NCBI GenBank assembly: GCA_037954665.1
Contig: JBBMOL010000072.1
Coordinates: 2,878,340 to 2,942,339, forward strand
Direction: 5' to 3'
Source: Laguncularia racemosa
Taxonomy: Eukaryota; Streptophyta; Magnoliopsida; Myrtales; Combretaceae
Length of the DNA stretch: 64,000 nucleotides
Positions 45,531 to 55,661 of this stretch are shown in pieces (within the stretch, counting starts at the first letter, position 1; each line of letters begins with the position of its first letter). A program made the position numbers and the translations under genes. The notes below the pieces were generated by a model, which was given only the letters and a program-made list of their open reading frames with translations, was not told where the DNA came from and ran no database searches.

Positions 45531-46588
45531 GACATTAATTAACTATATGCCCTCTACCCTGACATTTAAAACATTTAATATCTAGATTCCTAGAAGTAAA
45601 AGGATCGGATTTACCTCTAGTCCCATGAAATATCAATTCTGAATTTTGTTCTGGCATTGGTTTGGAATGGGGTTGTTTCTCCTCCTTCTCTCCTGTTTCA
45701 ACTCTCCTATTAGAAGAACTTGGTATGGCACATGTGGTGTTAATACCCTTCCACTTAAGTTGCTTCTCAACCTTAATAACCATATAAACCATATCCTCCA
45801 ATTCCACATAATGTTGTAACTCCACCACATTCTGAATCTCCCTATTCAAGCCTGTTAAAAACCTCACCATAGTCGCCTCTCGGTCCTCCTCAATATTAGC
45901 CCTAATCATGATAACCTCCATCTCCTTATGATACTCCTCCACACTACTATTTCCTTGCTTAAAGGTTTGTAATTTGTTATACAACTCTCTATAGTAGTAT
46001 GTAGGCACAAATTGTTTCCTCATGATCCTCTTCATCTCCTCTCATGTCCCTACTAGTGGTTCCCTATTCCTCTTCCTATTCAATAAAAGCTGATCTCACC
46101 AAACAATTGCATAATCAAAACATTCAATGGCAGCAAGTTTTACCTTTTTGGCCTTAAAATAATTGTGGCACTCAAAAATCAACTCTACCTTCTTCTCCTA
46201 CTCTAGATACACCTCGGGGTCATTCTTCCCTTAGAAGGAAGGGATTTCCATCTTTATGTTTCCCAGGTTGTTATCTTCCTCATTCCTAACTCCTCTAATT
46301 CTCCCCGCATTCCTCCTATGAGCCACAAATGAATCCTGATCAGATTCAGCTATAGATCCTTCCCTACCCCATTCATCTTCCTCTATGCGCACTAACCTTC
46401 TTGGCATTTTATCCCTCCTACGCCCTGCAGAAGCAATCCCTAACTACTCAAAGTTCTACTCCATCTACTCATGAAATTGATCCATCTCCGCTCTAAAAAT
46501 TCTTCTCATCTCATTCGTTAGAGTTTCCATGATCAATTTCATATCAGTTCCCCCTATCACACTTTCAAGAGAATTTTCGTTCGACATA
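45530..46588 (-). pseudogene. gag: gag of element D, nearly continuous in its C-terminal half
   Basis: The start is near 46586 (MSNENSLESVIGG). Early stops follow near 46468 and 46453, and others near 46232 and 46100. From 46035 to 45535 the frame is open for 166 codons: the Gag core (YYYRELYNKLQTFKQGNSSVEEYHKEME; VRFLTGLNREIQNVVELQHYV), a Lys/Glu-rich stretch, and one knuckle, CFKCQGRGHIVN, with TAA just before the last Cys. It is the closest relative of the gag of B in this window. Confidence 0.83.
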
Positions 46589-47082
46589 GTGCTGCATAAG
46601 AAAATTTTAGGAGTAATAAAATAAAATCTCACAAATTCACTTGCTCACATGTTTCACTCAAATCGCTCTACTGTTCTCACTAATCCTTACCTACTCAAAA
46701 ATTTCTCTTTTCAGTTTTTTTGGAACTAACAATCCAATCAGAGTTGTTCCTGCAGAAATCTACCCCAACTTTCCAAATAGCAGTTTCGTAACACGATTTG
46801 ACAAGATTCACAAAAACCTAAAAATTGTAATAAAGATCACCACAAACTCGAATTTCACAATTTTCATGAAACTCACCCTTTTATATATGAATTTCCCTTT
46901 TTCTTTTTCTTTTATTCTTGAGAAAGGAAGTTTGTACAATTCCTTTCAAACACTAACAAAAATCCAATTGAAATCTAATTGCAGATCGAATTCAAAAAGA
47001 ATGATTTTCTTTTTATCCAAAACCCTAGATCTAAGAACAAGTAATTATAACAATAAGATAGGTGATCCTGACAAAATTGATT
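46589..47082 (-). other. Untranslated leader of element D
   Basis: About 490 bp between primer-binding site and gag. A 180-codon plus-strand frame (46641-47183) runs antisense through it and into the LTR. It has no recognisable domain and I treat it as chance. Confidence 0.6.
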
Positions 47083-47094
47083 GCTCTGATACCA
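47083..47094 (-). other. Primer-binding site of element D
   Basis: Plus strand GCTCTGATACCA, reverse complement of TGGTATCAGAGC, three bases from the right LTR. Confidence 0.95.
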
Positions 47095-47097
47095 AAC

Positions 47098-47778
47098 TAA
47101 TGCGAACCCCACCAACCCGTGATGAAACTCGACAATCTATATTCGATAATTCCCATAACCTACGGATCTATCAAGAACGATAGAAACTACGACCCATTGT
47201 CTATAGACGAGATAAGAACCTAGGTATAAGTGTTAACACCACAATCGATTATAGAACAATTGATTGATAAGTTTTGAGTGAACGCCACAGATCCAAAATC
47301 CAATTAGTTTAATAGTTCTTTTAAGAACCAAAGAGAAATTCTCTCTCAAAAGGTGAATAAACTTTCTTGAGTCTTGATTGTGTTACAATGAGTCTATGAC
47401 GACTATTTATAGTCCCACAAGAATAAGTAAATAAAATGACATAAAAAACCTAATTCGAATAAAGGACAAACATTAAACGCCAGCGACCGAAAATATTACA
47501 AAGCTTGCCTATATTTTATGCAAAGCCGGCGGCTTTGAAAGTTCTTCAATCAGCCTTCATTTGCATACACGCTAGCCACTGAGGACAACGACTTACTTGC
47601 TAACGCCGGCCATTTAAGCCAGCGGCCTTCAATGATTTTAAGGTTGTCGACCTTAAATCTATTCCTCGACTTCTACACCCATGCTCCGCACTTCAAATAA
47701 GGTCATGCTCCTTGATCTAATCTTCCTAGCTTATTTCTTATCATCCTTGGACCAATCCTCCTAACGTAATCTTCATCA
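47098..47778 (-). repeat. 5' LTR of element D
   Basis: 681 bp. Its left edge reads TAATGCG instead of TGATG. It is shorter than its partner because it lacks some GCCGGC-type motif copies. Confidence 0.9.
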
Positions 47779-47916
47779 CTATCCTCTTGCTAGTGCATCA
47801 TATCCGATAAGAGTTTAGGGTCTTATCTTGTTATTGTTATTTATTTTGGATTACTGGTTGTGAATCATCAGTTGGATTTGCAATTGCTTGATTCTATATT
47901 GGGATTAAGCACATCA
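47779..47916 (+). repeat. 3' LTR of element C, second part
   Basis: Continues the C LTR from CTATCCTCTTGCTAG to CACATCA, then the TGTTA target duplication. Confidence 0.9.
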
Positions 47917-47924
47917 TGTTATCA

Positions 47925-48330
47925 ATATCCATTAGTGTACATGGTCGAACTGTTACAATTTATCCACCTAAGGCAAGATGCCGCTTTTCTCCAATCAGGG
48001 CTTTAACCTGATTTAACCTTTAGATTGAGAATAGTAAGGCCTGCAAAATAGAGCACATGAGCTATTGGGCACCAAAGTTGTCTCTAGCATTTGGACTCTA
48101 ATGCTTAAGTCAAATGAACTCTATGAAAGAATTACAGTAAAAGTAAGAGAGAGAAGTAAGTAGAGAGGATTTTGTCTTTTACCATAGAGTGTATTTATAG
48201 TAGTGAGTTTATGAAATATTTATGGCCAATATATCTTTCTTAATGATATCCATACGTATTATGTAAAGATATGATGAAGTGTATCTTAAAGATTTCTATA
48301 TTTATCCTAACTACCCTTGCGCAAGCTTAT
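47925..48330 (-). mobile_element. LTR-like fragment, minus strand
   Basis: The minus strand has a good TATA box (CTATAAATACACTC, about 48185-48200). Downstream is TTGACTTAAGCATTAGAGTCC (about 48093-48113), which resembles the R-U5 motif of many plant LTRs; a related motif occurs at 63890-63915. No partner LTR or boundary was found. Confidence 0.35.
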
Positions 48331-50530
48331 CTAACTCCTTGATGTGCTTATCGAGTTAGGCTTGAAGACCCGCAACTAAAAGGCCTATCAATAAACAGCT
48401 TCAACTTCAACAATTTTACCTGAAAATAACAATCTATAACATTCTTCGAATGTTTTCATAATAGAACTTAAACTCCAACTTTAGAAGAATTTGAACCACC
48501 CATAGCACAAGAAGATATTATGACCCCACATATTAATTAAATTCTTGTTATCTGATTAAGGATAATTGTAAATACACTTGTATAGTTATTCTTTAAGTAT
48601 AGATAAATCCCTTAAATTATCAAAATATGACATTTCTATCCCATAATTTTTTAAAATATACATATGCATGTAGACTATTAGTGAAATCCCCAAACCATTA
48701 CTAAAGGAGCATAAATAGCAATGACTATAAGATTTAGCAATGTTTAGGAACTATACATATATCTTCAAAAGTTATGGTATGGAGAAAATAGGTTTATTTA
48801 TGTTGTGGAAAATTTGCTATTACTCATGCCTCAAGCTTTCAATTGTGATCCTAGTATATCTCGCACTCCCCAAAACCTAAGAGTTATATAGAATTTTAGA
48901 ATCTACCATAATTTCCCAAATAGTTTTTAAAAAACACTCAAAAATGAAAATGAACTCATCTCACAAAGGTTACAATTGAAATCTCCTCAAGTTTTAGCAT
49001 AAATCTGATAGCAAAAATTTTATAAAAGCTTTTGTACAAAGATTCTTGAACTTTTCACAATTATTCTATGTGTCTTTTCATCTTGAATTTATTCCCTTTT
49101 ATAATCTTCATGCTTAAGGTTCAATTATGCTTTAGAAAGGAATTAACTAGTGGTGTGTGCATCAACTGATTTTCAAATTCCTTTTTTCTTTTAAGATTCA
49201 ATCTTAAAGGAGTATTTACAATTTACCTATATATATATATTAAATCAACACTATATTAACATGAATAGTGGAGACTTATCTGCATTATTCATTGAATCAT
49301 TTTTGAAGCATTATAAAGTCATGTTTAATGCAAAGAAATCCATTTGGAATCCCTAGGTATTATATCATTATCTTAAATAACTTTTTTTATTCAAGAAACT
49401 GACTACTATTCCTTAATAAAAGCTCCTTAATTTTTTTTTAAAGTTTTTATGTGTCTGATAATATATTATAACCAATGAAAACTTAAATAAAAAAATATAA
49501 TTTACTCTCTGGATTTCTTGTTATAGAAATCCAATTTTTTAAAGAACTCTCCATTATTGGAGAGGGATTTCTTTTTTTTTTTTTTGGCCCATAAGAGAAG
49601 GAGCTTAAAAAGCAAGTTCTTCTACGGATGCCATTGGGTTAGGTTTGGTTAGGGTTTTATAAAACCCAAACCTAACCCACTACCTGTAGGACTACTCATG
49701 ATTTGCTAAAAAAACTCTATAGGATTTTTATTTAACAACCAAAGTTAACCCCATCAAAGGTACTATAAATCCACAACCCGATTCGTCAACCTGCTATATA
49801 ATTTGTGCAAAACACCTTAATGTGAAATAAAGAAATAATATATTATTAAAAATCTTGTAATTTATTTTTATTATCCATAAAAGCTTATATTAAAAGTAAA
49901 ACAATAACATTTTATATGATGGTACAAATTATTTATAAGAGAATAATTGTATTAAATATGACTATCTATAATTCCAATTTCCATAAAATAATCTTATGAA
50001 GATATTATTGAATCATACTTGAACCTTGAGGTCAATGAAATGAGTTTCATTAAATCATACTTGAAAGTTGCTATAATAGAGAGTTCAATACAATATATAG
50101 ATATTGATTCAAATCCTAAATTAAATAAAATTCAACTTATTAATCATATACTCCTACAAATTTGTGACATAATTCACCATATTTTGAAATTTAACTAAAG
50201 TTTATCTCACCTTCTTCCTAAATATTCATCAAAATTAATTGAAATTCAATCCATTTTCTTTTTCAATTATATCTATATCTATAAAAAGAAAAAAAATCAT
50301 AAAATATATTAGAAAAATATAAAACTAGAAAATGTAAATATGACTAAACAATGAGAATACTAAGATTAGACAATAGAAATATAACTAAAGTTATAAAAAA
50401 AAAAAAATGTTCTTTAGAGCGATGTGAGAGAGAGAGAGAGGAACAGGCTTCCCGGCAAATCAAACCGAAAGTACTAGAATCCTAGAAACGACCAAAAAAA
50501 AAAATCGTTTTCACTCCACTTGGTTCACTC
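48331..50530. other. Intergenic DNA upstream of the heat-shock gene
   Basis: AT-rich, with no open frame of note. It holds the hairpin at 49636-49678, poly-T and poly-A runs (near 49568 and 50397), and a short GA run just upstream of the heat-shock gene (50429-50441). Confidence 0.6.
49636..49678. repeat. 43-nt hairpin with telomere-like motif
   Basis: GGGTTAGGTTTG (49636-49647) pairs with CAAACCTAACCC (49667-49678). Inside, GGTTTTATAAAACC (49653-49666) is a perfect palindrome. Only GTTAG (49648-49652) is unpaired. The stem is 19 bp with one 5-nt bulge. TTAGGGTTT inside it is the reverse complement of a plant telo-box. Confidence 0.85.
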
Positions 50531-50534
50531 GTCA

Positions 50535-50542
50535 CTATATGT
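50535..50542 (+). promoter_or_regulatory. Possible TATA box of the heat-shock gene
   Basis: CTATATGT lies 74 bp before the ATG, a reasonable distance. I looked for a canonical heat-shock element (alternating GAA/TTC every 5 bp) in the 250 bp upstream and did not find a perfect one. Confidence 0.4.
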
Positions 50543-50615
50543 GTGTCGATAGACTCGTTCTCACCACTCACTTCACTCTCTCTCTTCTTCTCTCGAATCA
50601 TCCCGACCATTCACC

Positions 50616-51101
50616 ATGTCGATAATTCCAGTCAACGAACGAAGAACTCGAAACACGACCACCGACGACATATGGGACTCCTTTCTGTCCTTCCGAAACA
50701 ACCTCTTCTCTTCTCTCGACACGTGGCGTCCATTCTCCAACTTCCCCTTCCCATCTTCCTCTCACTTCCATGACTTTCTCCTCGACCCATTCTCACTAGC
50801 AACTCAACTCAACACGCGAGTCGACTGGCAGGAGACGCGTGACGCTCACGTGTTCAAGGGTTATTTCCCGGGTTTGACCCGAGACGACGTGGAGATCCAA
50901 GTTGGAAGCGAGTGGAGTGACCGAGCGATCAAAATCAGTTGTGGGTCGAAGTTCTCGGGTAGTTTCGAGTTGCCACCTGGCGCGAGGATGGATCTGGTTA
51001 CTGCTGATATGGAGAATGGGTTTCTTGTTGTTACTGTTCCGAAGGAAATAGAAGAAGGAAATCATAGGCCCAATGTAAGGGTCATCGAGATTACGGACTG
51101 A
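50616..51101 (+). CDS. Class I-like cytosolic small heat-shock protein (HSP20), shortened core domain
   Basis: 161 residues, intronless, no targeting signal. Small heat-shock proteins hold unfolding proteins in a soluble state, in an ATP-independent way, as oligomers. The N-terminal arm (1-66) is rich in Phe, Asp and Ser. The alpha-crystallin domain begins at NTRVDWQETRDAHVFKGYFP (66-85), the signature of plant class I members, continues with GLTRDDVEIQV, and closes with MENGFLVVTVPKE (132-144). The C-terminal IxI-type motif VIEI (156-159) is kept. Between IKIS (105-108) and KFSGSFELP (112-120), where class I proteins have about 20 more residues including the charged loop and beta6 strand, only three remain. 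The frame is intact across this gap. The start at 50616 matches the usual MSIIP opening. Family assignment is firm; normal oligomer assembly is doubtful. Confidence 0.9.
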   Translation: MSIIPVNERRTRNTTTDDIWDSFLSFRNNLFSSLDTWRPFSNFPFPSSSHFHDFLLDPFSLATQLNTRVDWQETRDAHVFKGYFPGLTRDDVEIQVGSEWSDRAIKISCGSKFSGSFELPPGARMDLVTADMENGFLVVTVPKEIEEGNHRPNVRVIEITD

Positions 51102-53346
51102 TCGATTGTCATTTTAGCTTCGATAAATGTGGTAAAATTGTTCCAATTCCGATGTCGTTAATAGAAGAAGTGCATTTGAAGACCTTGTTATGTATAAATT
51201 ATCTATCAGTATATGAGAAACGGTCCTGTAGGTGGAATGGTGGTTTGGGTGTGGAGTATGAAAATGCTGGTGTGTTTTAGTACTAGTGTGTTTTATTATG
51301 GAAAATATGATTATAACCATCTCTATTTTATCCTAGTCTAATAGGTATTTCTTCCGGAATCTTATCAATATCTGATCGGTGATAGTTGTATATCTATATA
51401 TCTGTATTTAACATTTCATCGCTGTGGCATCTTTTTTAGGCTAATCATCGGTTTGAAACCGATGCCAAAACGATGCAAACAGGTTGTGTTTCCATTGAAA
51501 GTATAATTATAAATGGTTGGTTGGTCTAAATTTAACATTTTGGCGTAGGTTCTATTCTTGATCTGAATTTAATTTAGCATCAATGGAAGGTATAAGTTGA
51601 GTTCCTTCGAATAGTTTCGACATACTAAATTGTTGACCCAGCACTGGATGAGGTAAATATCTAAAGATCAAGATAAATCCTCCATTGATTATGTGTGAAT
51701 TGAGTGCCATTTTGTTGTTTTGATAGTTGGATAAACATTGCAGTGAATTAGCTCGTGATCTGGACAATCATCGCCATGTCCGGTATCCCTGCGATATGTA
51801 ATTAATCCTGAAAACTTTCACATTTTTCTTATTGGGCAAAGTTTAACAATTGACTCTTGTCAACAAAACTCTTATTGCTCTCTGTATCAATCTCTCATAT
51901 CCTCAACAGTATTTTGATAATATATACAGTTAAAACTATTGCTGGGTCTTGACCTAACAATACATACTAAATGCTTGCAATTCATTTCTGAATATTTAGC
52001 CATGAATTCTCCTATGTTTATAAACCTTATATGGCTCAGACATATATTGAATGCCTGCTGAAACTAGTTGTGTTAAGACTTAGAAGTGTTGCTGAAAAAG
52101 TTAGTTTGTCTGCAAATGCTTAGATAAATTTGACTCCTTATGCTTTTCGAGCGCGGAATTGCAAGTACAATGCCTCTTGCCACAAGTTCTTTTTGAGGTA
52201 CCAGCTGCAATATAACCTCGAGCTGTGACTTATTTCACAAAGTTTGTTGGCAATCATTCAATGAGCCCATAGGGCCATATTTTGAGGTTTAATAGTTTAT
52301 AGAACATATGGTCTATGTAAAAAATTTCCTCTCCAAATTACCCTAAAGAAAAGCTCGCCTACCAATAGTCGGCCGCCAACTGTTTCTATTGGTTTATCGT
52401 TGGGTAAATGTCCAATATAATACGTATAGTATCAAACTATCAATGCGAGAGGGGGCATTTGACCCAGATGCATGACCAAATCATGTAAACCTTGGAATGG
52501 ATACAGTGCTATAAATTGACTAGCAAATTAGCTTTAGCCTGATTCATTATTTACTTAAATTCGATTGTGCTATAATAACTAAGTTGAGTCTAAGTGATTC
52601 AAACGGCTTATTAAGTTGATCGGCTTTTGGCCTATAAAGATGGACTCATGAAGTATATGTCAATTCAAGCTATGAAATTATTTTAATTAAAAGAGATATA
52701 ATTTTTTTCGGTGGACCTTAGCCGAACTAAGTTTAAACTTGTTGACCAGCATCTTGAGCTGAACTCAAACTAAAATATTTTTTGGGCTCGATTAAGCTTG
52801 AAGCTGGTAGTAGCTGACTTGATTCGTTTATTTGCTTTGTATATTAAACCATTGCTAAGGTACTTGCATTTTTTGCATAGCATGTAGGGAATTAATTGTT
52901 CCTTTGAATCTGTGAAGCATTTCAACATATCCAATGCTTGTGTTCATTTTCTTTGATTGGATGCATGACAGCTACTGTGGCAGATTAATTGTCAAAACAA
53001 AAATTACTATAGCAGAAGATAAAAAAGATACAGAGAGGATAATTAGATCATTTCTTCATCAATTTACGAAAAACTTTCCGACATTCTGTTGCAATACTGC
53101 TATGGTTAATTACTCAAATCGCTATTATCTATAATTATAGAACTAGTTTATAGATTCCTTGCTGGATAATGAGAAACAATCCCTGTGTTGCTTCTTCAAA
53201 ACCTTGAGGCTGATAGTAGTTCCACCTTAATTTAAGTAAGAAACTCTCCTTATCTCTCTCGAGAGAGTGATCGAATCAGCCCCTCGATCTCTAGAACAGA
53301 ATTGTAGGAAGATCCACCTTCCTTAATGCTATTTTGGAATTCATAC
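51102..53346. other. Intergenic DNA between heat-shock gene and glycosyltransferase pseudogene
   Basis: No gene recognised. The first 150 bp would hold the 3' untranslated region of the heat-shock gene. Around 52550-52840 the sequence repeats words like TTAAGTTGATC and GAGCTGAACTCAAAC and reads like a decayed transposon, but I could not define ends. Confidence 0.5.
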
Positions 53347-54953
53347 CTAATATCCATCATTCTTTCTCATCTGTCTCCCCTCTTCACAAACCGTTAGTTT
53401 CTTAACAGCACTGTCTATTCCACCTCGTTCAAACTTCTCTAGTCCAAGTCCTACCTGCCAAACATGGCTCAAATACCGCGTGTTCACTCTTTGGTCCCCA
53501 AAACACGGGCTGCAAATCATGGACACTCCTTCAGAGAGACTTTCCAATGTTGAATTCCAGCCAGAGTGGCTTCAGAAGCCGCCAACTGACTCATGCGCTA
53601 CAACTTCCTTCTGGGCTGCCCATTTTACTATGCAACCCCTTTCTCCAACAGTCTCTAGGAATCTATGAGGGAGGAACTCAATCCATTCGGAGCCATAAAC
53701 TGAGCCTGGACGAATCACTCACAGGAAAGGCTTCTGGGCATCAGCAAGCCCCCAAGCCATTTCGATCAGCTCATCCTTGCTAATAGATGCTGTACTTCCT
53801 ATGCTAACATACAAGACTGAATTCTTGGCTTGTTTGTCCAGCCATGTGATGCAGTTATCATCCTCTTTCAACAAACTGCTGGAGAAAGATGAAGCAATCT
53901 TGTGTAGAGGACCTATTGCATAAACCAGAATCTTGTCCTGTTGCCTGATCTTTGTCAATCCTATATGATCAAGGGATTCTACAGTGTCCATGATAATTGC
54001 AGCTGATGATCTTGGTTTGCTAATTCGTTCAAGAAATTCCAGCAATCGCTCGTAGTTATTCAACGATAGATGGGCAGATCTTTGAATCTAAGAGGACTGA
54101 AATCAGGTACAATCTCTTCTATCTTCTACTCTACATCAGTCAAGAAAGAATGATTTTCCAGGTCAAAGTCTGAAAGGATAAATTTTAGGTTCGCAACCGT
54201 TTGATCTAAAACTTTAAAGCAATCTTATTCCATTATGAGTATTAGATCCATAACCATCTATCTAGAAGTGTAAGTCTGATGGATCTGATGTATTTTCATA
54301 TCTATTGATCAACAGTGTCCTAGAGACTCGAGTCAATCCTCACTAAAATACAGCTCCATTACATACTATTATAGATTTCCTTTCGTCGATTCTTGAAGAA
54401 TTTACTGAAGAGAGTACACACCTCGCAAGGGAATGTAGCCTGCTTCACGTAGTCGAGGGTACCCAGCATAAATCTGTACATTGCCAGCAGAGAGTGTCCG
54501 GAGAATCATACATGGAAGACTGAAATGTCTAGCTACTTCCTACGTAAAGTACATGATTGCATCATAGATGATACAGCTAATCTCATCCCGGTGCTCGTAT
54601 AGTTCAATCACTTGCATAAGCATCTCGATGCAGCTAGAGTGGAGTTTATTGTTTACATCAATAAAATCTCCAGAAGTCTTCCCGTTTTCGAACAAGCCAT
54701 TAGGAATGGATAGGGACTCGAATTCGCGAGTATCGCTCGGGTCAGGAAAGTTGAAGTGTGTATGAACAACCGTAATGGAAAAACCATGGGATTGAAGTAA
54801 TCCTCCATGCTGAAGCATAGGACTGACATGGCCTTGGTATGGTACTAGGACCAACCCGGGACATCTCTCTCTTGGTTTTTCCGTCGTGGTTTGCAGTTCA
54901 GAAGGTTCAGAAGGTCGCATTTGAAGTCTGCTGCTTCTTGTGGTGACTCTCAT
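53347..54953 (-). pseudogene. UDP-glycosyltransferase pseudogene (UGT76-like)
   Basis: Two exons. Exon 1 (54953-54422) encodes the acceptor-binding half: LVLVPYQGHVSPMLQ, then FSITVVHTHFNFPDPSD. It carries a TAG at 54540-54542 where CAG is expected, and ends at a good donor (CGAG/GTGTGT). Exon 2 (from about 54130) reads VPDFSPLRFKDLPIYR, frameshifts near 54062, then stays open over 53719-54063 (ITWLDKQAKNSVLYVSIGS). TGG-to-TGA stops hit at 53717 and inside the PSPG sugar-donor box (about 53575), which otherwise reads WAAQKEVVAHESVGGF, SHSGWNSTLESL and DQ. The frame ends at 53347, about 40 residues short of the usual C-terminus. Such enzymes attach sugar from UDP-sugar to small molecules in the cytosol. 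At least three nonsense changes and one frameshift make this copy dead. Confidence 0.87.
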
Positions 54954-55413
54954 CTCTATGTTATCAAGTGAGATTTCGTTCGCGAAATGAATTAGCTATT
55001 GGTAGAAATACGCAGTCTACTATTTGCATCAACGTGAATAAGTGTGATTAAGGAACAGCTGTTGTGGCGTGAAAGGCTACTTGACGTAATATGTGGAAAT
55101 TATAAGAACCTTTTTGCAAGATGAGTTTCAGTGAGACGGCATTCACTAGTCATTCAACCATAATAATGTTACAGTGAGATGGCATTCACTAGTCATTCAA
55201 TCATAGTAATGTTACATGCCGACGTCATATGTTTTGTTTGTGCGAAGAATCATCCGTTCTCAGGCTGAACGCCACATTTATGCTGCCGACAAACGTGTGA
55301 TATATGGATACGTTTTCTCTTTGTTTGCATGGTCAATATATTTTGGGAGACCCATGTACCATAATTAGGTTTATTAAATTTTCACAGTGGACCACATAGA
55401 AGTTAATAGTTAG
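54954..55413. other. Upstream region of the glycosyltransferase pseudogene
   Basis: No gene. It contains the tandem duplication at 55131-55216 and ends at the CTATA target site of the copia element. Confidence 0.6.
55131..55216. repeat. 43-bp tandem duplication
   Basis: GTGAGACGGCATTCACTAGT... (55131-55173) is repeated directly at 55174-55216 with three single-base differences. Confidence 0.9.
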
Positions 55414-55418
55414 CTATA

Positions 55419-55654
55419 TAACAAGAATAGAAGATTTGGTGATGAATTGGATTGATACAGTCATTGCTGCGATGGACTACAAATATATACACATCGTAAG
55501 GAACAAATCTGGCAAGATATCCCTAATTATAATGCACACCTTCTCCTAAAATAATGCTACAAATCCGGCAACATATCTCTAATTATACTCCTATACAAAT
55601 CATCTAAATATTTCAAGAATAATTACAAAATAACTGACATATAATTTCCTAATA
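55419..55654 (-). repeat. 3' LTR of the copia element
   Basis: 236 bp. On the minus strand it is preceded by the polypurine tract CTTGAGGGGGAG (55655-55666). Confidence 0.92.
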
Positions 55655-55661
55655 CTCCCCC

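Larger units (their letters stand above)
43457..47778 (-). mobile_element. Element D: non-autonomous Ty3/gypsy element inserted in the 3' LTR of C
   Basis: LTRs of 729 bp (43457-44185) and 681 bp (47098-47778) end TGATG...CATCA. The duplication is CTATT (43452-43456) against CTATC (47779-47783); the undisturbed 5' LTR of C has CTATC, so the left copy mutated. Minus-strand content: primer-binding site, gag, a doubled protease segment and the integrase C-terminus. RT, RNase H and the integrase core are absent. LTR divergence is about 11% by eye, similar to that of its host C. Confidence 0.92.
35514..47916 (+). mobile_element. Element C: Ty3/gypsy element with two nested insertions
   Basis: LTRs start TGATGAGAATCAAG (35514 and 42853) and end CACATCA (36249 and 47916). 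The exact duplication TGTTA lies at 35509-35513 and 47917-47921. The order gag, RT, RNase H, integrase is present on the plus strand; the protease is missing where the A' copy lies (37838-40233). The 3' LTR is split at 43456 by element D and resumes at 47779. LTR divergence is about 10-11% by eye. Stops are frequent, so it is inactive. Confidence 0.92.

Noticed and set aside
46641..47183. 180-codon plus-strand frame as a gene
   Set aside because: It is antisense to the leader and LTR of element D, rich in Phe, Ser and Asn from AT-rich DNA, with no domain.
43457..47778. Element D younger than its host C by a wide margin
   Set aside because: By-eye LTR divergence is about the same in both (10-11%), so only the nesting order, not a large age gap, is supported.
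53480..53783. Plus-strand frames over the glycosyltransferase pseudogene
   Set aside because: They are antisense shadows of the PSPG region, which reads clearly on the minus strand.
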